Assembly (NCBI GenBank): GCA_903919625.1 | Contig: CAIXIZ010000297.1 | Coordinates: 1-6,456 of the forward strand | DNA length: 6,456 nucleotides | Direction of reading: 5' to 3' | From: an uncultured Verrucomicrobiota bacterium | GTDB taxonomy: Bacteria; Verrucomicrobiota; Verrucomicrobiia; Opitutales; Opitutaceae | In this document: positions 1-6,377 of the stretch, piece after piece | Position numbering within the stretch: position 1 is the stretch's first letter | Layout: every line of letters begins with the position of its first letter | Translations under genes and position numbers: made by a program | The notes under the pieces: model-generated | Told to the model about the DNA's origin: nothing | Databases searched by the model: none | What the model saw: the letters and a program-made list of their open reading frames with translations, nothing else

Positions 1-237
1 TTCGGGTATCTCGTTCTCATTGGGTCCCTGGTTGGCTTCTCGACGTGTGTCTGGCTGCTGCGCCACAGCACGCCGGCGCTCGTCTCAACTTATGCGTGGG
101 TCAATCCGGTGGTGGCGGTATGGCTCGGCTGGCTGATCCAGGGGGAACCGATCTCCGCGCGAACCGTCAGCGCAGCAGCCGTCATCGTGGTCGCCGTGAC
201 GATCATCACGGCACAGCGGGCCAAAACCGCCGGCTGA
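1..237 (+). CDS. EamA/DMT-family transporter, C-terminal fragment
   Basis: This is the last 78 residues of an integral membrane transporter of the drug/metabolite transporter superfamily (EamA domain), truncated by the left edge of the window and ending in TGA at 235-237. Three hydrophobic segments are visible at about fragment residues 2-20, 28-47 and 57-71. The diagnostic piece is TYAWVNPVVAVWLGW (30-44) followed by GEP (48-50), which matches the conserved end of the second EamA repeat (T-Y-x-x-V-N-P-V-x-A-x-x-L-G, then G-E). A short basic tail (QRAKTAG) closes the protein. Members export or import small metabolites, often amino acids or their analogues; the substrate cannot be told from this piece. 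It converges on the next gene with 16 bases between the two stop codons. Family assignment is firm, specificity unknown. Confidence 0.88.
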   Translation, partial: FGYLVLIGSLVGFSTCVWLLRHSTPALVSTYAWVNPVVAVWLGWLIQGEPISARTVSAAAVIVVAVTIITAQRAKTAG

Positions 238-253
238 TCCGCCCGGGCCGCAG

Positions 254-1012
254 TTACTTTTTGTCCCGCCGCAGCTTGCGCATGAGCGCGCGATACCAGC
301 GGTAGCTTGAGAGATCGGGCAGGAGCAGGTCGCCGAGCCGCTCCATCGACTTGTAGGCCTGGCCGACACTGTGCGCGACCTGATCCTCCAGCTTCAGGTT
401 CGGCGAGCCGGATTTGGCAAAAATCCGCTCCAGCCTCGCCGGCCGGGTGTTTTCAAAAACCAGCAGCAAGATCATCGCCACCATGATGCCGCCAAAAAAA
501 TATTTGCCGCTCACGATGGTCTGTTCGCGCAGCAACCGGCTGAGATTTTGATCCAGCTGGATGTCGGCCTCCTTGCGCCGGATGGGTATCAGACGCGAGA
601 TTTCCGTGGTTATTTTTTCGGCCGAATAACTGCCGAGCTTCGTCCGGGAAGTCGGATCGAGTTCGCTGAGGACGACTGCGGCCTGTTGCGGCGTGAGCTT
701 GGGCAGGCGGCTGTCCGCGAGCCGCAATGCCTCCATATTTTGATCATATTGGAGGCGAAGACTGGCCGCCGACCCGCGGTAGATTCTGACCCCCGACATG
801 GCTGACATGGCTGAAAGCGCCAGGAAACCCACCATCAACGGCAGCGCGATCCACGACAGCAGTTTCATTGCCGCACGGCTGGCCCGGCTCGGCAGGTGAC
901 GGTTGTCCAAAAACACCAGGACATAGGCCACCAGCAGCACTCCGGCACGCTCAATCAGCTGCAGCGCGAGCTGTTCGTCCGCCTGCGGAGTCACCTGCAA
1001 ATCTCGGCCCAA
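254..1012 (-). CDS. Hypothetical membrane protein with three membrane segments, possibly HpsJ-like
   Basis: The frame encodes up to 252 residues from a TTG at 1010-1012, ending in TAA (254-256). No good ribosome binding site precedes this TTG or the in-frame GTG at 992-994, so the start is uncertain. Hydrophobic segments lie at about residues 19-35, 49-72 and 170-186. The roughly 95 residues between the second and third are polar and helix-prone (VRIYRG at 75-80, then charged heptad-like stretches), probably extracytoplasmic with a coiled-coil tendency. A basic cytoplasmic tail of about 65 residues follows, ending KLRRDKK. The order of an ERA-type helix, an LLSW segment, VRIYRG, a helical linker and a final membrane segment recalls cyanobacterial HpsJ-like proteins, but those usually have one more N-terminal membrane helix. 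This likeness is from memory and weak. The gene lies downstream of gpsA in the same direction and may be co-transcribed. Function unknown; the gene itself looks real. Confidence 0.72.
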   Translation of the reverse strand: MGRDLQVTPQADEQLALQLIERAGVLLVAYVLVFLDNRHLPSRASRAAMKLLSWIALPLMVGFLALSAMSAMSGVRIYRGSAASLRLQYDQNMEALRLADSRLPKLTPQQAAVVLSELDPTSRTKLGSYSAEKITTEISRLIPIRRKEADIQLDQNLSRLLREQTIVSGKYFFGGIMVAMILLLVFENTRPARLERIFAKSGSPNLKLEDQVAHSVGQAYKSMERLGDLLLPDLSSYRWYRALMRKLRRDKK

Positions 1013-1065
1013 GGCACGGCCGCTGGCAGCAGATTGGTCGCGGGGAAGGATTCAGGCCGCTTCAT
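991..1065 (-). other. Short ORF overlapping the gpsA stop; possible true N-terminus of the next gene
   Basis: An ATG at 1063-1065 overlaps the gpsA TGA (1062-1064) as ATGA, the usual arrangement of translationally coupled genes. It opens a 24-codon frame (MKRPESFPATNLLPAAVPWA and four more residues) that stops at 991-993, in a different frame from the membrane protein at 254-1012. One extra base between about 991 and 1051, for example in the run of four C (minus strand) at 1042-1045, would join this start to the longer frame and give a protein of about 270 residues. It may therefore be the true beginning of the downstream gene with a frameshift or base-calling error, or simply chance. Seen: overlap and frames. 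Inferred: the join. Confidence 0.3.
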
Positions 1066-2060
1066 TCTCGTTTCAGTTCCCGCCCCATCAACGCCGCCAG
1101 TGCAATGGCCGGCGGCGTGCCCGCATAAAGAACCCGTCGCATTTCGCTAAGGATGGGGGCGTCGAGTCCGCGCTCGGCACAAAGCCCGGCGAATGATTCG
1201 GTCGTGCGGTAGCCTTCGACGACCGTCTTGCGGCCTGCCAGCAGTTCAGCCACGGGCCGCCCCTCGCCAAGCCGCTGACCAAACTCCCGGTTGCGACTCC
1301 AGGGTCCGTGACAGGTCGCCACCAGATCGCCAAATCCGCTCAGCCCATAGAAAGTCTCCGCGCGAGCGCCCAGCGCCACCCCCACGCGCACCATCTCGGC
1401 CAGGGCACGGGTGAGGAGCGCCGCCCGGGCATTGTCGCCCAGGCGCAATCCGTCACAACAGCCGGCGGCGATCGCGTAGACGTTTTTCAGGCACCCGCCA
1501 ATCTCCGCCCCGATCACGTCGTTGGTCGTATAGATGCGCAACGTTGGCCCGCTCAGGGCCGTCTGGGTCGCGGCGAGCAATTCGTCCGTTCCCCGCACGG
1601 CCAATACCATCGCCGCCGGCTGGCCGCGCGCGACCTCCTCGGCATGGCTCGGGCCGGTCAGGGTGCCGGCGGCGAGGCCGGGCAGCACCGCCGTGATGAC
1701 CTCGCTCGGCCGCAAATGGGTGCCGGCCTCGAGACCCTTCGCGAGGCTTACCACCAGCTGCAGTTGCGCGGCCAGCGCCAGATTTTCCCGGATACGCCCA
1801 CACGTTTCCCGCACCGCCTGGGATGGACAGGCCAGCAGCACCACTTCCGCCTCCATCAGGACCGGCCGCAATTCGTGGCCGATTTGCAGGCTCGGCGGCA
1901 GCGCCATGCCAGGCAGGTAGTCAACATTCTCCCTCACGGAGGAAAGCGCCAGCGCCTGCTCGAACCGCCGGGGCACCAAGGTGACGGTGTGGCCGAGCCG
2001 GGAAAGGTGGAGCGCAAACGCGGTTCCCCAGGCACCGGCGCCAAGTATGGCAAAATTCAT
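1062..2060 (-). CDS. gpsA: Glycerol-3-phosphate dehydrogenase [NAD(P)+] GpsA
   Basis: This 332-residue cytoplasmic enzyme reduces dihydroxyacetone phosphate to sn-glycerol 3-phosphate, the backbone for phospholipid synthesis; the length is typical of GpsA. The ATG at 2058-2060 was chosen because it places the Rossmann motif GAGAWGTA at residues 7-14, as usual; the frame stays open further upstream, but that part has no family likeness. Other hallmarks are CPS (78-80), SLAKGLE (105-111), GPSHAEEVA (136-144), the active-site lysine region LKNVYAIAAG (191-200, K192), GDNARAAL (208-215), GLSGFGDLVATC (239-250), SRNREFG (255-261) with the substrate-binding RNR, and VEGYRTTES (281-289). All key residues look intact. 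A membrane-protein gene follows in the same direction, and a divergent gene starts 172 bp upstream. No clear Shine-Dalgarno sequence precedes the start. Identification is secure. Confidence 0.97.
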   Translation of the reverse strand: MNFAILGAGAWGTAFALHLSRLGHTVTLVPRRFEQALALSSVRENVDYLPGMALPPSLQIGHELRPVLMEAEVVLLACPSQAVRETCGRIRENLALAAQLQLVVSLAKGLEAGTHLRPSEVITAVLPGLAAGTLTGPSHAEEVARGQPAAMVLAVRGTDELLAATQTALSGPTLRIYTTNDVIGAEIGGCLKNVYAIAAGCCDGLRLGDNARAALLTRALAEMVRVGVALGARAETFYGLSGFGDLVATCHGPWSRNREFGQRLGEGRPVAELLAGRKTVVEGYRTTESFAGLCAERGLDAPILSEMRRVLYAGTPPAIALAALMGRELKRE

Positions 2061-2232
2061 GCCGTCAGTTAAGCCGGGAAATCGGGCGCAATCCACGGAA
2101 AAATTTCGCCGGGGGGCGCCCTCTGCCGGCGCCGGTTTGCCGGAATGACTTCCGCCGGTCGCTCCAGCCGGCCCGACTGGCATTCGTTCTTGCGTCCGAC
2201 AACGGGCCGTCGAGGATGGGAGCGCGCCTACC
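2061..2232. other. Divergent intergenic spacer between gpsA and the 2233 gene
   Basis: This 172-bp GC-rich spacer must hold the start signals for both gpsA (leftward) and the gene at 2233 (rightward), unless either is read from farther away. I see no convincing sigma-70 -35/-10 pair on either strand. Several CCGG-rich blocks are present, including a short inverted repeat CGGAA-tgac-TTCCG at 2141-2154, too small to call an operator. GGGAG at 2218-2222, ten bases before the 2233 ATG, is a plausible ribosome binding site for the rightward gene. Confidence 0.4.
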
Positions 2233-3192
2233 ATGTCCGCCATCCCCCGCGAACTCCAAGACCTGCTCGTGCGTGAGGCGCACCTGCGCATGGGCCGGGC
2301 GCAGCTCGCGCCGATACTCGCGGAAAAAGAGGCTGAGTTGCTGGCCTTGCTCACCGCGAAGCCGAAATTGTTTTCCTTTCTGGCCAAGGACAAACGCGAT
2401 GACTATGAGGCCCAGCTTGCCGAGGCCAGGGATACGGTGCAGCTCATCCGCACCGGCGTCGATCAGCTTGACCGCGTGGAGCCGCACCTGCGCAAACTCA
2501 TCCGTGATGCGATCGAGGACTTGTTGCGTTCCTCCTGTCCGGAATACCTCGAGGCGCTCGCCGCCCGCCAGCAGAAGGAGGACTGGCGGCGCTGCCTGGA
2601 ACGCTTCGCCGAACGCGTCTATGAATTCCTCCAGGCCCTGGGCAATGCCCGCAACATGGCCTGCACCGGCTACGCCCGCGCCACCCAGTCCTACTCCCAG
2701 TCGGCCGTGCAGGGCTTTGTCATCGCCATCACGGCGGCCCAAAAGGTCGAGAGCGAGGTGCTGTTCGCCAACAAGATTGCCGAAACCCAGGCGATGATGT
2801 ATCAGGCGTCGGGATTCGCCAACGCCCAGCCGTTGCCGAAATTGCGCGTGGTGAGCTATGCCGTCTGGGTCAGCACCATCGGATCCCGCAGCCTGAACGA
2901 GGCGCAGATGCAGTTCGAGTCGCTCATCTCCGACACCAAGCAACTTTACGACACGGGCATTGGCGAGCTGCTGGCACAGGCCGAGGCTGCGGACCGGGCC
3001 CAGGGCTCTCTGATCGAGAATTATTTGGAGGCGGCCTGGGAGCAGTTACGCGAGGAAATCGCGCCGCTGGTCAATCCCGATGACACCGAACGTAGTGTGG
3101 CGGACAGCGAAAGCATGGTGGTTTCCCTGGCCAGACAAACCGCCCTCGGCCGGCTCGCCGATGTTGGCCCCGCTCCACCTGCCGCGGGCTGA
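2233..3192 (+). CDS. Hypothetical soluble helix-rich protein, 319 residues
   Basis: I do not recognise this protein. It starts at an ATG preceded by GGGAG ten bases upstream and ends in TGA at 3190-3192. The sequence is almost entirely charged and helix-forming, with leucine/alanine and Glu/Arg/Lys patterns suggesting helical bundles or short coiled coils at about residues 5-45, 53-140 and 220-300. No signal peptide or true membrane segment is seen; the most hydrophobic stretches (about 159-168 and 205-216) are short. Glycine is scarce, there are four cysteines (102, 121, 144 and none paired as CxxC within that set), and the last dozen residues are Pro/Ala/Gly-rich. It stands alone between divergent gpsA and the convergent copper ATPase gene, so neighbours give no functional clue. 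Sustained reading-frame length and amino-acid make-up argue for a real gene; the 292-residue antisense frame across it lacks family features. A cytoplasmic structural or scaffolding role is only a guess. Confidence 0.82.
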   Translation: MSAIPRELQDLLVREAHLRMGRAQLAPILAEKEAELLALLTAKPKLFSFLAKDKRDDYEAQLAEARDTVQLIRTGVDQLDRVEPHLRKLIRDAIEDLLRSSCPEYLEALAARQQKEDWRRCLERFAERVYEFLQALGNARNMACTGYARATQSYSQSAVQGFVIAITAAQKVESEVLFANKIAETQAMMYQASGFANAQPLPKLRVVSYAVWVSTIGSRSLNEAQMQFESLISDTKQLYDTGIGELLAQAEAADRAQGSLIENYLEAAWEQLREEIAPLVNPDDTERSVADSESMVVSLARQTALGRLADVGPAPPAAG

Positions 3193-3218
3193 AGGGCGCT
3201 GCCAGGACTGGCCCGGTC

Positions 3219-5675
3219 TCAGCCCGCCCGGGCGCATTGCCAGGCGCCACGCATGCCCCAGCCGGTCAGCGCAAGGGTGGCCAGGGAGCTCAACGGCATC
3301 AGGATCGCCGCCAGCAACGGATGCATGGCGCCGGCAACCGACAGACCGACGGCAAGCAGATTGTAGACGATCATGAATCCCAACAGCCACGCCTGGGTCC
3401 GGCGACGCGCATCATTCACCTCGAACAGGGCGCGAATGCCCGCGATGCCGCGGCCGAGATAATAAAAATCCGCCTTGGCCGCGAGCAGACCGCGATGGAT
3501 CACCGGGGTGCCCCGGCACAAGGCATGGTCAAAAGCGAGGCTGTCGTTCGCCCCGTCGCCCAGCATGAGCGCGCCCTCCGCCGCGTGCCCATCGAGCCAG
3601 TCCGCCTTGGCCTGTGGCGTCAGCCCCCCATGGGCGGTGCTCGCAGCGAGGCCCAGTTCAACCGCCAGTTTGGCCACCTTGTCCGGCTGGTCGCCGCTGA
3701 GAATGGCAAGCTCCAGCCCACGCGCCTTGAGTGCGGCGAGTTCAGGCTTCGCATCGGACCGGGCGGTGTCGGAGAAACGAAAACGCGCAATCTCACGGCC
3801 TGCATGCGCCAGAACGGTCGCGGCCCCTGCCGGACCGTCATCCTGCCAGCCAGCCTGGCCCAGCGACCACGGGCCAAGGGCAACACCCACCCCAACGGTT
3901 TCAAGCAGCTCTTCCCGCCGGCCGGCTGCCGAGGGGGTGAGGCATGAAACAACCTGTCCGGCGGCAAGCAGGCTCTCGTGGAGACACCGGCTGACGGGGT
4001 GCGGGTTGTCCTGCACCAGGGCGTAGAGTGCGGCCCGCGCCTCAGGGTCCAGGGCGGCCAGGGCCGCAGGATTTTGCAGCACCGGGGTTTCAAGCGTGAG
4101 CGTCCCGGTTTTGTCGAACACCAACCGGCGCACCTGCCCAAGTCGGGGCCAGAAATCCGTGGCCCGGACGAACACCCCGCGCCGCCGCAGGGCGATGGTG
4201 GCTATCTCGTCGGCCAGGGGAAACGCCAGTCCGAGCGCACAGGGACAGGAGACCACCAGCACGGCAGTGACAACTGCACCCGCCCGCAAAGCGTCACGGG
4301 TGGCCAGCCACCAGCCAAGGCCGGAGAACAAGGCGATGCCGATGATGGCGATCAGGTAGCCCTGGATAACGCGTTCCAGAAACCGGTCGCGACCGCCGGT
4401 CCGGTCCGCCGGCCGGAGCAGGACGGCGAGCAGCGAGTCCCCCCAGTCCTGCGTGGCCGTCAGCCTGATTTCGGCGCACCCGATGTTTTGCGCTCCGGAC
4501 GGGACCCTTTGTCCGGCGCGAAAAATCCGGGGCTCGGACTCGCCATTGATCCAGGCCAGGCTGAACGCTGCCACGGCGGTTTCCAATTTTGCCTCCACCG
4601 GCACCGTCTGCCCCATCCCCACGGCAAATTTTTGTCCGGCACCCAGCTGGGACGGCGCCACGAGGGTGCTGCGGCCGGCAGGGCCAAAAACCCGGAGCCG
4701 GGGCGGAGCGGGCTGGTGGCGCAGCAGGCGGCGCTGGTTCCGTTCGATGGCGACAATTTGCGCCCAACGGCCCACCAGCATCAGCAGGATGAACGTGCTC
4801 ACAAAATCAAAATAGACGAACTCCTCCCGGCCGGCGATCCAGCCAAAGAACGAGCCCGCATAGGCCCCGACAATCCCCAGCGCAATGGGCAGATCCAGAT
4901 GCAGCACCCTGGCGCGCAGCGCCCGCACGGCACGGCTCAGAAAATAACCGCCGCCCGCGAGCAGGCTAAGCGTGGCAAATCCGAGGGACAACGTGCTGAA
5001 CAGATGGGCATAGACCGCCGTCCGGGCCATGCCAAAGTAGGCCGGCAGGGTAAACAGCATGACGTTCATCGTGAACGCCGTGCAAAGCCCGATGCGACGG
5101 ACAAGCGCACGGCTCTCGGGTTCATCGGCTGCCAGACTGCCCGCCGGACCGAGCAGGTAGTTGAATTGCTGCAGGCGCCGCGCAAAGGCGGGGGCGTCGA
5201 ATTCGCCGCGAGTCCAGCGCATCCGCAGCTGGCCGGTCTGGGCATTGAGATCAATGCGCCCGGCGCCGGGCTGCTGCTGAAAGAGCTTTTCGATGAGCCA
5301 GATGCACCCCGCACATGAGACACCCTGTACCCCCAAGGTAATCTCTGGGGCGTATCGGTGGTTTGCGGCCGCGGCCTCCGCTTCGCCCTGCGCTGAGGCC
5401 AGCCAGGCGTAGTCCCGTGGCTGGAGCAAAGAAGGATCAGCCGGCACGGTAATCTGCTCCTTGATCTGATAATAGGCCGCCAAGCCCTGCTCATGGATGA
5501 GACCATGGACATAGGCACAGCCGGCGCAGCAAAAGTCGGCCTCGTGTGACAGGGACCCACAATGGCGGCAGCGTCGGTCGCGAGAGGTCCGGGGGGACGT
5601 ACGGCCTTCGGCGCCTTTGTCCACAAGTGGGACCGGAATCTCGCTGACCAGGAAATTTGCCGGGGTCGCGCTCAT
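3219..5675 (-). CDS. ccoI: Cu(+)-exporting P1B-type ATPase, CcoI/FixI type
   Basis: This 818-residue inner-membrane pump uses ATP to move Cu(+) out of the cytoplasm; CcoI/FixI members supply copper for cbb3-type cytochrome c oxidase. Domains in order: a cysteine-rich N-terminal metal-binding module (CRHC at 36-39, FCCAGC at 48-53); an HMA domain with CAGC at 121-124; about eight membrane segments (near 191-213, 223-247, 257-281, 285-305, 437-457, 464-487, 761-780, 784-806); the actuator loop NGES (377-380); the CPC ion site (477-479); the phosphorylated D521 in DKTGTLT; the HP motif (559-560); and the hinge GDGAND (706-711). YN (771-772) and MPLSS (793-797) are the TM7/TM8 copper signatures. 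The actuator motif is NGES rather than the usual TGES, with the catalytic Glu kept. The ATG (5673-5675) overlaps the upstream gene's stop as ATGA, implying coupling; the frame is open farther upstream but only through that gene. Family is certain; the oxidase role is inferred from type and context. Confidence 0.94.
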   Translation of the reverse strand: MSATPANFLVSEIPVPLVDKGAEGRTSPRTSRDRRCRHCGSLSHEADFCCAGCAYVHGLIHEQGLAAYYQIKEQITVPADPSLLQPRDYAWLASAQGEAEAAAANHRYAPEITLGVQGVSCAGCIWLIEKLFQQQPGAGRIDLNAQTGQLRMRWTRGEFDAPAFARRLQQFNYLLGPAGSLAADEPESRALVRRIGLCTAFTMNVMLFTLPAYFGMARTAVYAHLFSTLSLGFATLSLLAGGGYFLSRAVRALRARVLHLDLPIALGIVGAYAGSFFGWIAGREEFVYFDFVSTFILLMLVGRWAQIVAIERNQRRLLRHQPAPPRLRVFGPAGRSTLVAPSQLGAGQKFAVGMGQTVPVEAKLETAVAAFSLAWINGESEPRIFRAGQRVPSGAQNIGCAEIRLTATQDWGDSLLAVLLRPADRTGGRDRFLERVIQGYLIAIIGIALFSGLGWWLATRDALRAGAVVTAVLVVSCPCALGLAFPLADEIATIALRRRGVFVRATDFWPRLGQVRRLVFDKTGTLTLETPVLQNPAALAALDPEARAALYALVQDNPHPVSRCLHESLLAAGQVVSCLTPSAAGRREELLETVGVGVALGPWSLGQAGWQDDGPAGAATVLAHAGREIARFRFSDTARSDAKPELAALKARGLELAILSGDQPDKVAKLAVELGLAASTAHGGLTPQAKADWLDGHAAEGALMLGDGANDSLAFDHALCRGTPVIHRGLLAAKADFYYLGRGIAGIRALFEVNDARRRTQAWLLGFMIVYNLLAVGLSVAGAMHPLLAAILMPLSSLATLALTGWGMRGAWQCARAG

Positions 5676-6373
5676 GGCCAGGTGCAGATGAAATCGGCGG
5701 CCGTGGGACCCGCAAAGCCGAAGGTGCCGCGTAATCGCCAGGTGATGACCACCGCCGCAATGAGCGCGACCGCCGTCTGGGTGCGGGCCATGCCCAGCGG
5801 AGAAAACCGCGACCGCAACCACCCGAAGTTCGCCTGCACCACCCAAAGGAGCGGCACGGTACCGAGGCCGAACGCGAGCATGAATTCCAGGCCGCGCAAG
5901 GCGGAACCGGTCAGGGCCGCAAGTGCGATAAGGAAATAAAGCGGACCGCACGGCAGGAGTGGTGTGGCGGCGCCCATCACGGTGGCGATCTGCAACCGCG
6001 AACGGCCGCGCAGCCAGCCCTGCAGGCGCACTTGTGTGCGGCTGAGAAGTGTCAAACGGGGCAGCCGGCGGCCCAGCCGCAGGGCGACGACGACGAAATA
6101 CCCCACGAGCGCCCAGGGAAGGAGGCGTAACGCCGGATTGCCCAGCAAACCCAGCGGAACCGCCCCGAGCGCACCCGCGACCGCCCCGAGCGTCAGGTAG
6201 CCGGCGAGCCGGGCGGAGTGATAGACGGTGGCCACCGTTTGCGGATCGGCGCGCTCGCCCCGCGCCGGTACCAGCAGGCAGGCCAGCGGCCCACACATGC
6301 CGGCGCAATGCAGGCTGGTGACGAGACCGGCCACAAAGGCGGCGGCAGGAGAGTGGATGGCGGCAAATTCCAT
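5672..6373 (-). CDS. TauE/SafE-like (DsbD_2-type) membrane protein of the cbb3 maturation cluster
   Basis: This 233-residue polytopic inner-membrane protein has about six hydrophobic segments (near 8-36, 56-76, 84-100, 128-155, 160-180, 198-212). The N-terminal GLVTSLHCAGMCGPLA (16-31) with C23 and C27, and the second-half LLPCGPLY (139-146) with C142 followed by FGLGTVPLLW (168-177), are the hallmarks of the sulfite exporter TauE/SafE-like, UreH/DsbD_2-domain family. Such genes often lie beside ccoG, ccoH and ccoI in cbb3 oxidase maturation clusters. The biochemical role there is not settled; handling of copper or thiol reduction across the membrane is plausible because of the paired cysteines. 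The ATG at 6371-6373 is the only sensible start, four bases after the preceding gene's stop, though no purine-rich binding site is obvious. Its TGA overlaps the ATPase ATG, so the two are probably made together. Confidence 0.9.
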   Translation of the reverse strand: MEFAAIHSPAAAFVAGLVTSLHCAGMCGPLACLLVPARGERADPQTVATVYHSARLAGYLTLGAVAGALGAVPLGLLGNPALRLLPWALVGYFVVVALRLGRRLPRLTLLSRTQVRLQGWLRGRSRLQIATVMGAATPLLPCGPLYFLIALAALTGSALRGLEFMLAFGLGTVPLLWVVQANFGWLRSRFSPLGMARTQTAVALIAAVVITWRLRGTFGFAGPTAADFICTWP

Positions 6374-6377
6374 GTGG

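Noticed and set aside
231..265. GC-rich block followed by a run of five T after the EamA gene, considered as a rho-independent terminator
   Set aside because: GCCCGGGC at 241-248 is a self-palindrome with no loop, and I could not build a stable hairpin leading directly into the T-run.
1308..2072. A 254-codon plus-strand open frame opposite gpsA
   Set aside because: Arg/Gln/His/Gly-rich shadow of gpsA with no recognisable domain.
2061..2393. An N-terminal extension of gpsA by 111 codons in the same open frame
   Set aside because: The extension has no GpsA-like sequence, runs antisense through the start of the gene at 2233, and would push the Rossmann GxGxxG motif far from the N-terminus.
2065..2943. 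A 292-codon minus-strand open frame opposite the 2233 gene
   Set aside because: Gly/Leu/Val/Arg-rich composition with low-complexity stretches is typical of the antisense of a GC-rich gene, and it overlaps the gpsA upstream spacer with no family features.
3211..3233. GCCCGG...CCGGGC inverted repeat near the convergent stops, considered as a terminator
   Set aside because: The stem is only six pairs with an eleven-base loop, there is no T-run on either side, and it runs into the ATPase coding end.
3978..5318. A 446-codon plus-strand open frame within the ATPase gene
   Set aside because: It is rich in Gly, Arg, Gln, Pro and His with no hydrophobic core, as expected of an antisense shadow; the opposite strand encodes an unmistakable P-type ATPase.
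5676..6308. An upstream extension of the ATPase frame to give about 1029 residues
   Set aside because: It lies wholly within the TauE/SafE-like gene in another frame; the ATGA overlap at 5672-5675 and the family N-terminus support the shorter start.
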